Positions 46,947 to 56,958 of a DNA stretch of 64,000 nucleotides are shown here, in pieces. The DNA lies in the NCBI GenBank assembly GCA_027625915.1, contig JANTQA010000047.1, positions 1,240,001 to 1,304,000 of the forward strand, given 5' to 3'. A model generated the notes under the pieces. It saw nothing but the letters and a program-made list of their open reading frames with translations, was not told the DNA's origin and did not search any database. The translations under genes and the position numbers were made by a program. Within the stretch, counting starts at the first letter, position 1. Each line of letters begins with the position of its first letter. The DNA comes from Anaeramoeba flamelloides (lineage: Eukaryota > Metamonada > Anaeramoebidae).

Positions 46947-48111
46947 ATCTGGAACTGGAAAAGTAGATTTCATTTGGCACCATCAAAAATTAAATGGGGA
47001 ATTGTTTTTTGCACATATCTTTCTTTCAATGATCCACGTAGGAGAGGAATCTTATTGCCAAGCAATTATGAGGATTGTCAAAAATCCAGATGAATCACAA
47101 GATATTTTATCAAATCCAATTGATCCAAAGTTTCTTAATGTTGAAGTACCAACAACTGATCTTGATAGTAATTCAAATTCTTCAATTACCAACACATCAA
47201 CGACCAGTACAACATATTCGCAAAGCAAAGAAAAAAGTACCAAGTCCAACAAAATAACACCAAAATCATCAACAAAATCATCACACAAGAGTGCTCTAAA
47301 TGAAAAACAAGAAAAACAAGAAAAACAAGATCTACAGGATCAACAAGAAAAACAAGAAAAAAAGGAAAAGGAAAAGAAAAAGAAAAATATTAAACAAGAA
47401 ATACAAGAAAAAAAAGAAGAAGAAGAAGAAGAAGAAGAAGAAGAAAAAGAACAAGAAGAACAACAAGAAGAACAACCAGAAGAAAGTCTAAATGGAAACT
47501 CAACTGTCTCTGTCATTGTTGATTTTGGTGATATCGAGATGGAAACTGAATATTTAAATTTCCAAGAAAAAATCAAATCGGTTGTCCGTATCTCAAAAGA
47601 TGCCTCTATTGAAAAAAAAGTTATAAATGAATTCCAAAAGTATGATGACAGATTCTATAAAGGACTGGAACAAAGGGATAAATACCTTGCCAAATTAACC
47701 CAAAAATCAAATAATTCAAGACAAAACGAAAAAAAAAGATATCGAGAACTTGGTAAGCCTTATAAACATTTTTAATTATTTATTATCATTTTCAATACAA
47801 ATATTAATTCTTATATCTTTTTTTTTTTTTTTTTTTATTTTATCTTCCCCTCAAATTATCCTTTTATTATTATTATTGTTGTTGTTATATATATTTTCTA
47901 AAAATATCTAAATATAAATATAATAGAACTTCACCTTCAAAATAAATTAACAGAACTTAAAGATGAGCAAGAAAAACGAGAATTACTTGAAAAACAGAAT
48001 AAACAAGCTATAAAATTAATACAAGACCTCCAAAACAAATATAACGCTCAAAAAAAAACAATGAAAAAAGTATCAACTTTTTTAGCAAAAAATGTGATCG
48101 AAAAAAACTAA
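46947..48111 (+). CDS. Unrecognised coiled-coil protein, at least two exons, 5' end missing
   Basis: The exons 46947-47752 and 47927-48111 join at GTAAGC/TAATAG. The join is supported because the coiled coil runs straight through it (RYREL|ELHLQNKLTELKDEQEK). The frame is open upstream of the first in-frame ATG (47029), back to an AAAAG acceptor-like site at 46946, and encodes SGTGKVDFIWHHQKLNGELF before the ATG. That part reads like a globular domain cut by an intron, so the real start is probably upstream. Next come a Ser/Thr-rich linker, a Glu/Gln/Lys tract with an E-run encoded by (GAA)n near 47415-47445, a second globular-looking stretch (TVSVIVDFGDIEME...SIEKKVINEFQKYDDRFYKGLEQRD), and a C-terminal coiled coil ending in VIEKN. 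I do not recognise the family. Confidence 0.6.
47753..47926 (+). other. Intron of the coiled-coil gene
   Basis: Donor G|GTAAGC, acceptor TAATAG, 174 bases, T-rich. It splits a codon G|AA (Glu), and the heptad pattern is kept across the join. Confidence 0.75.
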
Positions 48112-48284
48112 CCGGATTTTAATTTTTATCGTCTTACTATTACTTTTTTAATTTTAATTTTTATTTTTATTTGGTATTTTCAAAAAGATAATTCAATCAA
48201 TATGTTAATAATACAAATTAAATTAACAAAAGATTTTTTTTTTTATTTTTTTTTTAGAAATTTATCAAAACACCCCTTTTATTT

Positions 48285-48545
48285 AGGATTCTCTGATTCA
48301 TTAATCAATTAACAAAATCATAAAAAATAAAATAGTAAAAAAATTCTTACTTTGATATTATCCAAAGGAAGGAATAGGAGTTTATCAAAGAGATGATCCA
48401 TTAAATACCAATATTATTTGGTTATATTTCTCATTTTCTTCTAGAAAAAAAATCAAATAACTAGCTAATACATTTTCAAATTTTTACAGAAACTTTGATC
48501 TAAATAATGGAAATATAATTAATAGAAATAAATTTTCAATTAAAT
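48285..48545 (+). repeat. LINE relic 2 (reverse-transcriptase fragment)
   Basis: Nucleotide match to about 23925-24185 of the LINE: 'aaaggaaggaatagg-gttta', 'gatccatta', 'tatttggtt' and 'atttctcattttctt'. Several indels and substitutions, including in the FADDL stretch, make it older than the copy at 23.7 kb. It ends 17 bases before a MITE. Confidence 0.7.
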
Positions 48546-48561
48546 ATATATTTGTATACTA

Positions 48562-49768
48562 TTGAAAAAAATACCTGACCCGAAAATAATCCCGGACAAG
48601 ATTTTTAATTGTTAATATGAGTTAAAATTGTTGTGTAAATACAAATATTTAAAATTAAATCATTTTTTAATGAAGACTTAAATAATTTCTAAAATTATTA
48701 CTCACCTACTTTTTTGAATGATGATTAATTAAATTACACTTTTTCAAAATACCATTCATTCAATCAAAAAACAAGAATAAAAATTACCATTTTCCAAACT
48801 CAATCAAACCTCGATAAAACTCTATTATTTTCCAAAAAATTAGATCTAAACTCCAATGAACTCAAACTGGCCCAGCTAAAAATGAAAAATTCACTTTATT
48901 TTTAAGAATCAACCAAACTTTGATTGTTTAGAAATACTAGAAATAATAAACTTCGAATTAGAGTCGATAATCATAAAAAAAAAGCCTGAACAATCCATAA
49001 ATTTCAAAAAAAAAAAAATGTTAAAAAAAAATTTTTGTACCCTTTTCATTAAAAAGTTTCATGTAATAATCTCAATTTATTTAGGAAAATTAAAATTGTT
49101 GGCAATAAAATATTTTACTTGTAAATTGTATGAATTTTAAAAGAACATATAAAGTTTCACCTTTCTTAAAGCTAATTTGGAGTTCCAAACATTTGTTTTT
49201 TTCAAATTTAATTTTTAATAAAAAATAAAAAAAAAAAGAAAAAAAAAAAAGTAAAAAGAAAAATACAAAAAAAAGAAATTACAGACTGAGAAAAAATGAT
49301 TTGAATATAAAAATTGAAATTTTAGGATGAGAAGAATAATGAATTAAACTCATAGAATATGGTCTATTTCTTCAATAAAATCTGACCCCTTTGAGTTTAA
49401 TGGAGTTTAGATCTACTATTTTGGAAAATAATAGAGTTTTATATATATTTGCTTGAGTTTGGATAATGGTAATAATTATTCTTGTTTTTAAATTGAATGA
49501 ATAGTATTTTGAACAAGTATAATTTAATTAATCATCATTCAAAAAAGTAGGTGAGTAATAATTTTAGAAATTATATGAGTATTCTATTGAAAACCCCACT
49601 TTGAAATACTTTAGGTAGATATATTACTAGGTTCAATCAAAGTTGGTAATTTATAAAAAGGATTTACTTTTGAAATATATACTATTAGATAACAATTTAA
49701 ACTCATATTATCTAGTAAAAATCTTTTCAGGGATTATTTTCAGGTCAGTTATTTTTTTTTTTCAAAAC
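48562..49768. mobile_element. A-family MITE, copy B, enlarged by a nested R element
   Basis: The left end 'ttgaaaaaaatacctgac' and 'ccggacaagatttttaattg' and the right end (reverse complement 'gaaaaaaaaaaataactga') are A-family ends. The left half (to about 48845) matches copies C and D. Then comes the R element, then an inverted copy of part of the left half (49406-49575), then the normal right end with 'actttaggtag-ta-attac'. Its length of 1.2 kb against about 490 bases for A and D is due to the insertion and the inverted duplication. Confidence 0.65.
48851..49405. mobile_element. R-family element, copy 2, inside MITE B
   Basis: The ends 'ctccaatgaactcaaa' and 'tttgagtttaatggag' are inverted repeats of about 25 bases. 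The element is flanked by 'tagatctaaa' and 'tttagatcta', itself palindromic. It matches 268-830 throughout. No coding frame. Confidence 0.65.
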
Positions 49769-51251
49769 TATACAAATATATATTTAATTGAAAATTTATT
49801 TATATTAATTATATTTCCATTACATATATCAAAGTTTCTCTAAGAATTTTTAAAATAATTTCATCTAAATTTTGATGTTACACATATAAGATATTTCAAA
49901 AAAAAAGTTGCAAATTTGTTTTTTCTTTAATATAAATATTTTTGGAGTTTTTATCTCTTTTTTTATTTTTATTTTTTTTGATTTTTGGAAATAAAATAAT
50001 GAATAAATTACAAAATACAAATAATTGGTCCTGATTCGATACGTAGTAACATTATTTTTCATTATATATAACCAATTTACGGATATATCCATATAAAAAG
50101 AAATTATTTAATGAAATATATATATATATATATATATATAAATCCACCAACTTTTTTAGAAAAAGTAATGTATGTTAAATCAATAAAAAAAGGTAATATA
50201 ATAAGAGTACAAATACATTTTTTAAATAATAAAATTTATGTTTAAATTCCTCACTTATGTTCGAATTTTTATCAAGATTACAGATCTTTAGGAAAATTTT
50301 TTTTTATTATCAAAAATAATCTACAAATTCCAGCCAATCCCTAATTATAAAAAATATCCTATAAAATTGAGATCAGAAACTTACTTATCTTGAATCAAAG
50401 TAATGTTTGACAAATAAAACAATTGAATAATTATGAATAAAAATTTTAGATATTTGAATGTGTAATATTATAACCCAATTGAAAAAAATATATTTTATAA
50501 TAAATTTGTCATACTTTTGTAGTGATTAATAAAATAATTTATAACAAAAATTCAATATAAATAAAAAAAAATATTTGATCATTTAATAAAAAATTGATCT
50601 TAAAAATTTTTTTATCATTTTTGGCTTTTATTAAAATTTTGAATTATTATCCCGAATTATAAATAAATTGGGAAATTATTCTGAAACGGTTTTTCTGAAA
50701 AACCAATTTTAAAATTTTTGCAGTTTTGGGGTAAAATATTAAAATAAAAATTGCCGAATAAAGTCATTATGACCATATTATTTTTGGAAATTAATTTAGT
50801 AGTTAATTCGAATTCAAAAATTTTTTAAATTTTCTATTAATAAATTGATATTAATATTCATACAATCGCATTATTTTGATAATTCAAACAAATAATAATC
50901 TTTAATTTAAACTTTATTTTTTGAGGAAAATAAAAAAAATATTTTTTTTTTCAATATTTGTGAGTAAATTTTCATTTTTAATTGTTTAATAGTTTTTTCT
51001 TAATTACTATCAACACTTTTTTGGTTAAAATAATCAAAAATTTAAAAGATTTGATATATACTTTCTTTATTTACTTGTGAGATTTAAGATATTGATAAAA
51101 TATGAAATAGTTAATGAGTATCATGGAAATTATCCATAAAAATAAATATTATTAATAATATAATTTTGATTTCTGATCCTTTTTTTTATTTAATTTTTGA
51201 TTTTTTTTAAGATTTTTTTTGATCTTAATGTTGAACGAATCTTTCATAAAT
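49769..51251. other. Intergenic, AT-rich
   Basis: No gene. An (AT)n tract of about 11 units lies at 50117-50140. No repeat family was recognised. Confidence 0.5.
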
Positions 51252-51715
51252 TTAACCAAATAATTGACAAAAATAAAATTTCTTATCCGATAACATAGCT
51301 AATCCTATCGCACATACGGTAAAATCCCCCATCATATTCTTTCGGTGCCCATCTGATTTTATCCATCCATCAACACATGACTTTAAAGGATTGTTTTGAT
51401 TATAATTAAATGCAACATTTTCCGCTAATTTATTACCACCCCATTGCTCGAACCTTTGATCAAAATTTTCATGACTAAGCTTATTTTTCCTGGCCTGATC
51501 CAATGCATGTCCCATGCATATTTCGAATAAGTCATCATTCCATTGTAATGGGGGCAGTTTCTTACTTTTCCTAAAGGTGTTTGTTAAAATTAAAAGTTCT
51601 TTACCCATTAATAGAGGATCAAAAACAGGATGCGAATATTCTCTGTTATGATTCGATTCTTGATATTTTGGACATTTGTATTTTAACTTACATGGCTGCT
51701 TGTTGTTACTCGACT
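51252..51715 (-). CDS. CAP/SCP-domain protein, last exon
   Basis: The frame runs from an acceptor TTATTAG just past 51715 to TAA at 51252. The first ATG in it is at 51608, but coding-like sequence (CKLKYKCPKYQE...SHPVFDPLL) precedes it, so the true start is in an earlier exon. From 51608 the CAP domain is complete: LTNTFRKSKKLPPLQWNDDL, then MGHALDQARKNKLSHENFDQR, LAENVAFN, DGWIKSDGHRKNMMGDF and the C-terminal YFCQLFG. The family's conserved His/Glu positions are seen as H34, E64 and H88, numbering from that ATG. CAP proteins (CRISP, antigen 5, PR-1) are usually secreted and bind sterols or other lipids. A signal peptide would be in the missing exon. A possible donor GTAAAT for the upstream exon lies near 51775. 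Confidence 0.75.
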
Positions 51716-53985
51716 CTAATAAATGATAATGGGAAGATTAATGTAAATATAAATAATTTTAATGTTATTTACAAATTAATAAATGAAAGACAGTTTTTCT
51801 ATTTCTCACATGGTGCTAAATCAGGTTTTTATGAATTTACAATAATTGAGTCAAATATATAATTGAATAAAATTCTTTTGAATTCTTGCAAAAAATGGAC
51901 AACATACAAAATATTTCGCAATGATAATAATTATATTAAATTTATTAACTAAAAAAAAAAGATACCGTCATTTCATAACTGCCATAAAAATTTAATTAAA
52001 GATAAGAAGAAATAAATAAAAATTCTTCTCATAATAGCCGATTTGGTTGCTTATGAACATTTTTTGTTAATTCTTACTTGTATAAAATTCCATGATAGTA
52101 TAGAAAATACTCTAACCATAAAAAAATAATAGAAATTATTGATAATTTTTTATAGGTATATGTTTCCTTCAATTAAAATGATAAATTAACATTTCGAAAT
52201 ATATTAAAAGAATGAAATTTGAAAGAAATCTTTATGTTTTCATTGTAAATGGTGAAAGATTTAAATTATTTTCATTTATTAATAATCGGATAATATATGA
52301 TTTTATGCTTAAATTTGTTTAAGAATATTAAAATATAATAATTATTCAGTGAATTTTACAATTCTTCATAATAATAAAAATATTTTTTTTTTAATTTTAA
52401 AAGAGCTCTTCATCATTTAAATTCATATTAAAATTATAATTTAATAATTTGAAAATATTAATATTAATATTTTCAGAACCAGAATGTTCTAAATTTTTGA
52501 TGTTAAAATACAAATTTTGGTATATATATTTATGTATGTATGTGTAGGTGGGTGGATGATTCAATGTGAACTGTATTTTTTTTTCACAGAATAAGTTGCT
52601 AAAAGTTGATAAAAAATAATTTTTTTGATAAGGCAAATTTAATTTTTTCCAAATTTTGAGTCAAATAAAAAATATTTCCAATAAAATAAATTGTGTTTCC
52701 ATTAAATAAAATCAAAGAAATTGAAAATTGTTTGCGACTTGAGTAAAAAGAAATGTTAAAAACATACACACCCAACTAAACTACGTTTCTGTCAAATGTA
52801 ACAACATTTATTCCAAATATCAATTATTTTTTATAATTGACCTTTGGTGAACAAATAAGAAAGAAGTAGAATAATGTCCATCCAAGAATAGTTAATACCC
52901 GCATGAAATTAAAGTAATAAATCAATAGATTTTCTTAAAAATTGAAAAACTCAAATTATTAGTACCTCCATTGAGAAAAACAACAATGTTCATTTTGGAT
53001 CTTCAATTGAAGATCCAAAAAAAATTCCAATTGAAATAAATATGATTTTTCAACAATCATTTTCACTGTTTCAGTAACAAATTAGAATAACACGTTTTTA
53101 CCAAGTAACTACAGATCTTGTAAAAGAAAAAAAAATTTCAAATTAATTACATTTCAAAAAAAAATCCAAAAAAAAAATCAAAATAAAATTAGGAAAAATG
53201 ATTTCAATTTTGAAATTTCTAAAATAAATTTTTCTTGTCTAAAATTCATCAAATCCTTTAAACACATGTAATTCACCCATAACAACTGTACACCTTTGAC
53301 CGGAAAATTGTTTCCTTGCATTTTTCTTTAATTTTTTTGAAGGTTTCTCTTGTTTTTTTGGGATTTATTGATTCTATTCTTATTCCAAAATATCAATTTA
53401 AATGTAAATTTAAACATTTTTTATTTTAAAAAAATTGAGATTTAATTGTAAACATTTGTAAAAGTGACTATTTTCGATTGTTTGGTGCGAGACTTTTTCT
53501 ATCCAAGGATAATTTGCTTTAAGATTTTAACAATAGGTATTAATCAAGGGGACGATTTTCGGTTTCATAAATCTACATTGACCAGTGAACAATAAGTAAA
53601 AAACATATTTGAAAAATTTTCCTTTTTACTGTTATCATACATTAGAATCGATTTGACAATTTTTTTCCAGAATGAAAAATGAAGCAAAAATTTTCAAACA
53701 TTTCTTTGAATTTATTAGTATTTTTCAATATATTTTTGAAATTCGGACTCTTACTGGTATTTGTCTAATAAATGTGAAATCATTTTGAATTCATTTTCTT
53801 TTTACTTTTTCAAAAAGAGTTTTCATTGAAACAGATTAAAATTTAGGACTGTCTTAGAAAAAGGAAAATTTAACTGAAGTGAAAATTTCCCAATTTATTT
53901 GGCAAAAATCATTATCATATTTACTTTATGTTTATTGGTAGTTTCTTTGATTATTTGTAGAGGGACTTTTCTAAATGAATTCTTA
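51716..53985. other. Intergenic, AT-rich
   Basis: A plus-strand frame to 51862 overlaps the CAP gene antisense and is treated as doubtful. A short 'gtatgtatgtgtaggtgggtgg' tract lies at 52533-52555. No gene recognised. Confidence 0.4.
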
Positions 53986-53990
53986 ATATC

Positions 53991-54409
53991 CACCACAAAC
54001 ACTATCATTTATTCTTGGTGAAGACTCGTACGATCCTTTATTTAAAGATTAAAATAAATTATTTTTTTTCCAAAAAATAGAGTTTTTTTGGTTTTTTTAT
54101 TTTTTGTTCTTTTGTAAATACATCGCTTACTACAGAGAAGCAAGAGAAGTATTGTTTTACCGGGGAAATTAATCAATTTTATTGGGTTATTGGTACAAAA
54201 GTACACATAACTGGTCTAAATTAAAAAATAATTTAATTTGTATCTTCTTAGGTATATTTCCAATGGCTTGGCAAGTGAGGTTTTAAAATAGAATAAAAAA
54301 TAAAAAAAACAAAAAAACTCTATTTTTTGGAAAAAAAATAAATTATTTTAATCTTTGAATAAAGGATCGTACGAGCCTTCACCAAAACTAAATGATAGTA
54401 TTTGTGGGG
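53991..54409. mobile_element. G-family DNA element, copy 2, long inverted ends
   Basis: The left end 'ccacaaacactatcattta', then 'ttcttggtgaagactcgta', is matched over about 90 bases by the reverse complement of the right end ('tagttttggtgaaggctcgt' and so on). The arms meet near 'aaaaaactctattttttgg'. The core matches 45752-46208. No coding frame. It abuts MITE C with only seven bases between. Confidence 0.75.
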
Positions 54410-54416
54410 TAAAGCA

Positions 54417-55206
54417 GTGGAAAAAATACCGTACATGAAAAAAATACCAGAAAAGATTTTTAATTTTGATATTTGGAAAATTGTTGGTAATTTCTTTTAT
54501 ATAAATCAAATCCCTATATTTAAGAATCAAATTTTTAAAATTATAACTCACCCACTTATTATAATGACGACTAAAGAAATTACACTTGTTCAAAACACCA
54601 TTTAATCAATCAAAAAACCAAGAATAAAAATATATCATTTTACAAACTCTAGCAAACCTCTATAAAAGCTGATTGTTTTTCATAAAAAGTTGATCTACTT
54701 AGGCTATCAAACAATTACTTGATTATTCTAGAGGCACCCTACTTTAATGAACTTTAGGTAGGTTTATTACTTGGTTCATAAAAAATTTTTGGTTTTTTTA
54801 TTATTGAAGAGAGATGATCAAATAAAATAGCCTTCTGTTTGAATGAAACCCTAGAATTGTATTTAGACTATTTTATCCTAGCTATAATGTGGGCAAGATT
54901 ATAACTCAGAGGATAACTTTTCTTTGAATTTTTCAAAGAAAAAAATTTTTTGAAACAAAGACAAGATATGGAGAAAGAAATGAAAGAGAGTAGAAAAATA
55001 ATAGAAAAAAGTAAAAACTTTAATGAAAAGTTTTTTTTGCACTCCAAGTGTTGAATGGGTTGGTGGTTGTTTACTTTTATGTCAAAAATTTGGTTTTTTA
55101 TAAAAAGGATTTGATGGAAAATATAAGAAATTACACAATAATTTTCTTAATATTCGCAATTAAAAATCTTGTCAGGGATTATTTTCATGTCTGGTATTTT
55201 TTCCAC
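54417..55206. mobile_element. A-family MITE, copy C, split by a SINE-like insertion
   Basis: The ends 'gtggaaaaaataccgtac' and, reversed, 'gtggaaaaaataccagac' are flanked by CA and TA. The body is the reverse of copy A ('aatcaatcaaaaaacc', 'gttgatctacttaggctatc', 'actttaggtaggtttattac'). About 280 extra bases interrupt it after 'tttttggttttttta'. The resumed sequence ('ataaaaaggatttgat') matches copy D exactly where it left off. Confidence 0.75.
54811..55090. mobile_element. SINE-like dispersed repeat, copy 2, inside MITE C
   Basis: Bounded by 'aaatttttggttttttta' on the left and 'aaaatttggttttttat' on the right, a target duplication of about 16 bases similar in length to that of the LINE. 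Homologous to 28240-28495. It has no inverted ends, no coding frame and no clear poly-A tail, so 'SINE-like' rests on the duplication length. Confidence 0.55.
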
Positions 55207-55343
55207 TACAATATATGAAGAATTCATTTTGGAACATACCTCCTTAATGTAAAAGTATATTTGAAAAAAAAATCTGGCTTTTAATTTGAAACATGGGTTA
55301 AATAAACCTGTACATGGATATTTTGACAACTGTGTTCCTCCCT
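55207..55343. repeat. Fragments of G- and F-family repeats
   Basis: 'tatgaagaattcattttgga' is a G-family end, and 'tattttgacaactgtgtt' matches the end of F copy 2. Both are short relics. Confidence 0.4.
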
Positions 55344-55643
55344 TTTTAAAACTTGATTTTTTTGAAAAAGTTTTTATTTGAACAATTTTAAAAAAGAATT
55401 TATCATTTTTTTAAAAATTTAATTCTTTTTGAAATTATTCCGAATTGAGTGTTAAGTCAGACAGAATAATTGTATTTTAACAAACACCCATTCGTGAAGT
55501 TTGAAAAAAGGAAATTGATGCCAAATTATATAAAAAAAAAACAACAAAAAATTTGTCAAAAAGTTTTTTTAAAATTTTACAGTTTTTTGAAATTACCTTT
55601 TGATTACCCGCCGTAGATGACTAATTTGCTTCTTCAATTTTTT

Positions 55644-56174
55644 TTATCGACGAGAGAGAAAAAATGAAGAAAAGGAAAAAATAATTAATAAAAACAAACG
55701 AGAATTGCTGATCTTTGTTGTTTTTTGAATTCGTCTATTATTATAAGTATTGCCGTTGTTCCCAAATCTCTTTGGTGTCAAATTAATTGTTTTTTGGGTT
55801 GTATTTGTTTTGGAAGTGACAATCGTTTTTTTAGGTAATTGATTTGATGTACGATAATTCTGATTTTTTGGAGTGAGGAAGGTTTTTTTGGTGTTATATT
55901 TTACAAACTGCTGGCTTGTTTTTTGTGTCTGTGGATTTCGATTTTGTAAAGTGTTAATATTTTTATTTTGTTGGATATAGCTTGTTGGCACAACCTCGTT
56001 GATCGTTTTTCGCAGATGCTTTGCATTTAAGAATGAGGAATGGATCCTAATGTTACACTCTTTACACAACGGGGTATATTTTGTTCTGTGACAGTTTTGA
56101 CAAAAACAAGAAACAGGCTTGTTGTGATCTTTACAAGATGAACAAATTAAATTTTTGAGAATTTCAAAGTGCAT
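55644..56174 (-). CDS. B-box zinc-finger protein (176 residues)
   Basis: Single exon, ATG 56174 to TAA. An N-terminal B-box-like zinc finger uses C11, C14, H17, C25, C28, C37, C40, H45 and H53 (CSSCKDH..., CFCQNCH, PLCKECNIRIHS, NAKHLRK), the spacing of TRIM-type B-boxes that bind two zinc ions. After residue 60 it is Thr/Asn/Gln/Lys-rich and disordered (repeated KKT, NTQKT words). The last 20 residues (LFLLIIFSFSSFFLSRR) are strongly hydrophobic with a basic end and could be a tail anchor. In longer relatives a coiled coil follows the B-box; here it is absent. The frame is intact. B-boxes mediate self-association or ligase recruitment; the partner is unknown. Confidence 0.75.
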   Translation of the reverse strand: MHFEILKNLICSSCKDHNKPVSCFCQNCHRTKYTPLCKECNIRIHSSFLNAKHLRKTINEVVPTSYIQQNKNINTLQNRNPQTQKTSQQFVKYNTKKTFLTPKNQNYRTSNQLPKKTIVTSKTNTTQKTINLTPKRFGNNGNTYNNRRIQKTTKISNSRLFLLIIFSFSSFFLSRR

Positions 56175-56795
56175 TTTAAAGAAGAAAAAATGAAAAAATA
56201 ATTTTTAAAAATATTCTTTTTTACAAGAAGCGAACAGAAATTGAAGTCACTATTTTTGAGAATACCTTTGTTTTTTTGAAAGTTTTCTAAATTTTGAAAG
56301 TAATTACAAGATCAAAAGTCAATAAGTCTCAAATTCAAAAGTTTTTGCAATGCAAACTTTTAAAAATATTTCAAAATGTAAATACTTTTTCTTCTTTCTG
56401 TTGTCAGAAATAGAGTTTCAGTTTTTGAAAGATAACAAATATTTTTGTTTTATATCACTTTAAAAATTTCGATTAAATTCAAAAGGTTATCTGTTGTTAA
56501 TTATTATTATTTACCCTTTTTTAGGTTATAAAAGTTTGTTTAAAGTATTTGAGTTGAGAAAAAATGAGAAATAATATCAGAGACTAAAATCTCGTTGATT
56601 TTCAGTATGAAAGTTCAAAAAAAATGTTGAAAGTGTTTGTATTGATTGTGAAATTTTTGCAATTTATTCAAAAAAAGAAATTCTACATTTGTAAATTAAA
56701 CTGATGATTTTGTAACTCTTTCAAGAGTAGTTTATTTTCAAGATAAAAAATAGGAGTAAATTTAGAGATTTGAATTTCTTCTTAAATTTAATAAA
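56175..56795. other. Intergenic between the B-box gene and the tRNA-like locus
   Basis: AT-rich with no gene. It is the 5' flank of the B-box gene. Confidence 0.5.
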
Positions 56796-56796
56796 C

Positions 56797-56806
56797 AAAA
56801 AAAAAA
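56797..56806 (-). terminator. Pol III terminator
   Basis: T10 on the minus strand, directly after the 3' acceptor strand of the tRNA-like gene. Confidence 0.65.
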
Positions 56807-56958
56807 GCACAAGAATGGAATTGAACCACTGACCTCTTTGCATAATGACTGTGTTTAAGAGTCACTGCCCACCAGGGCGAAGGTTTGTGATGATGATAAA
56901 CCTTCTAAGGATCGAACTTAGAAATTGCAAATTGCTCTACGGGCTGAGCTACTCGTGC
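56807..56958 (-). tRNA. tRNA-like gene with a large hairpin-rich insert in the anticodon arm
   Basis: On the minus strand the ends GCACGAG and CTTGTGC pair in all seven positions (one G-U). TA and a D-arm GCTC-AGCCCGTA-GAGC follow (good A box TAGCTCAGCCCG), and near the 3' end there is a T-arm AGTGG-TTCAATT-CCATT (B box GGTTCAATTCC). TTTGC and GCAAA can pair as the anticodon stem. Between them lie about 85 bases with four more hairpins: CTAAG-TTCGATC-CTTAG (a second T-arm), AAGGTTT/AAACCTT, GCCC-TGGT-GGGC, and TGACT-CTTAAACAC-AGTCA (anticodon-like). No U33 is found in the outer loop, so amino-acid identity cannot be read. It may be a tRNA with a long structured intron, two nested or permuted tRNAs, or a tRNA-derived RNA or pseudogene. 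Confidence 0.5.

Noticed and set aside
47415-47445. Regularly spaced repeats as a CRISPR array
   Set aside because: These are coding GAA triplets; no repeat-spacer structure exists anywhere in the window.
47052-47576. Alternative frames over the (GAA)n and Ser-rich part of the 47-kb gene
   Set aside because: They come from trinucleotide repeat reading in other frames.
56807-56958. Reading of the tRNA-like locus as a tmRNA
   Set aside because: It has D-arm and T-arm but no tag frame or pseudoknots, it is far too short, and the genome is eukaryotic.
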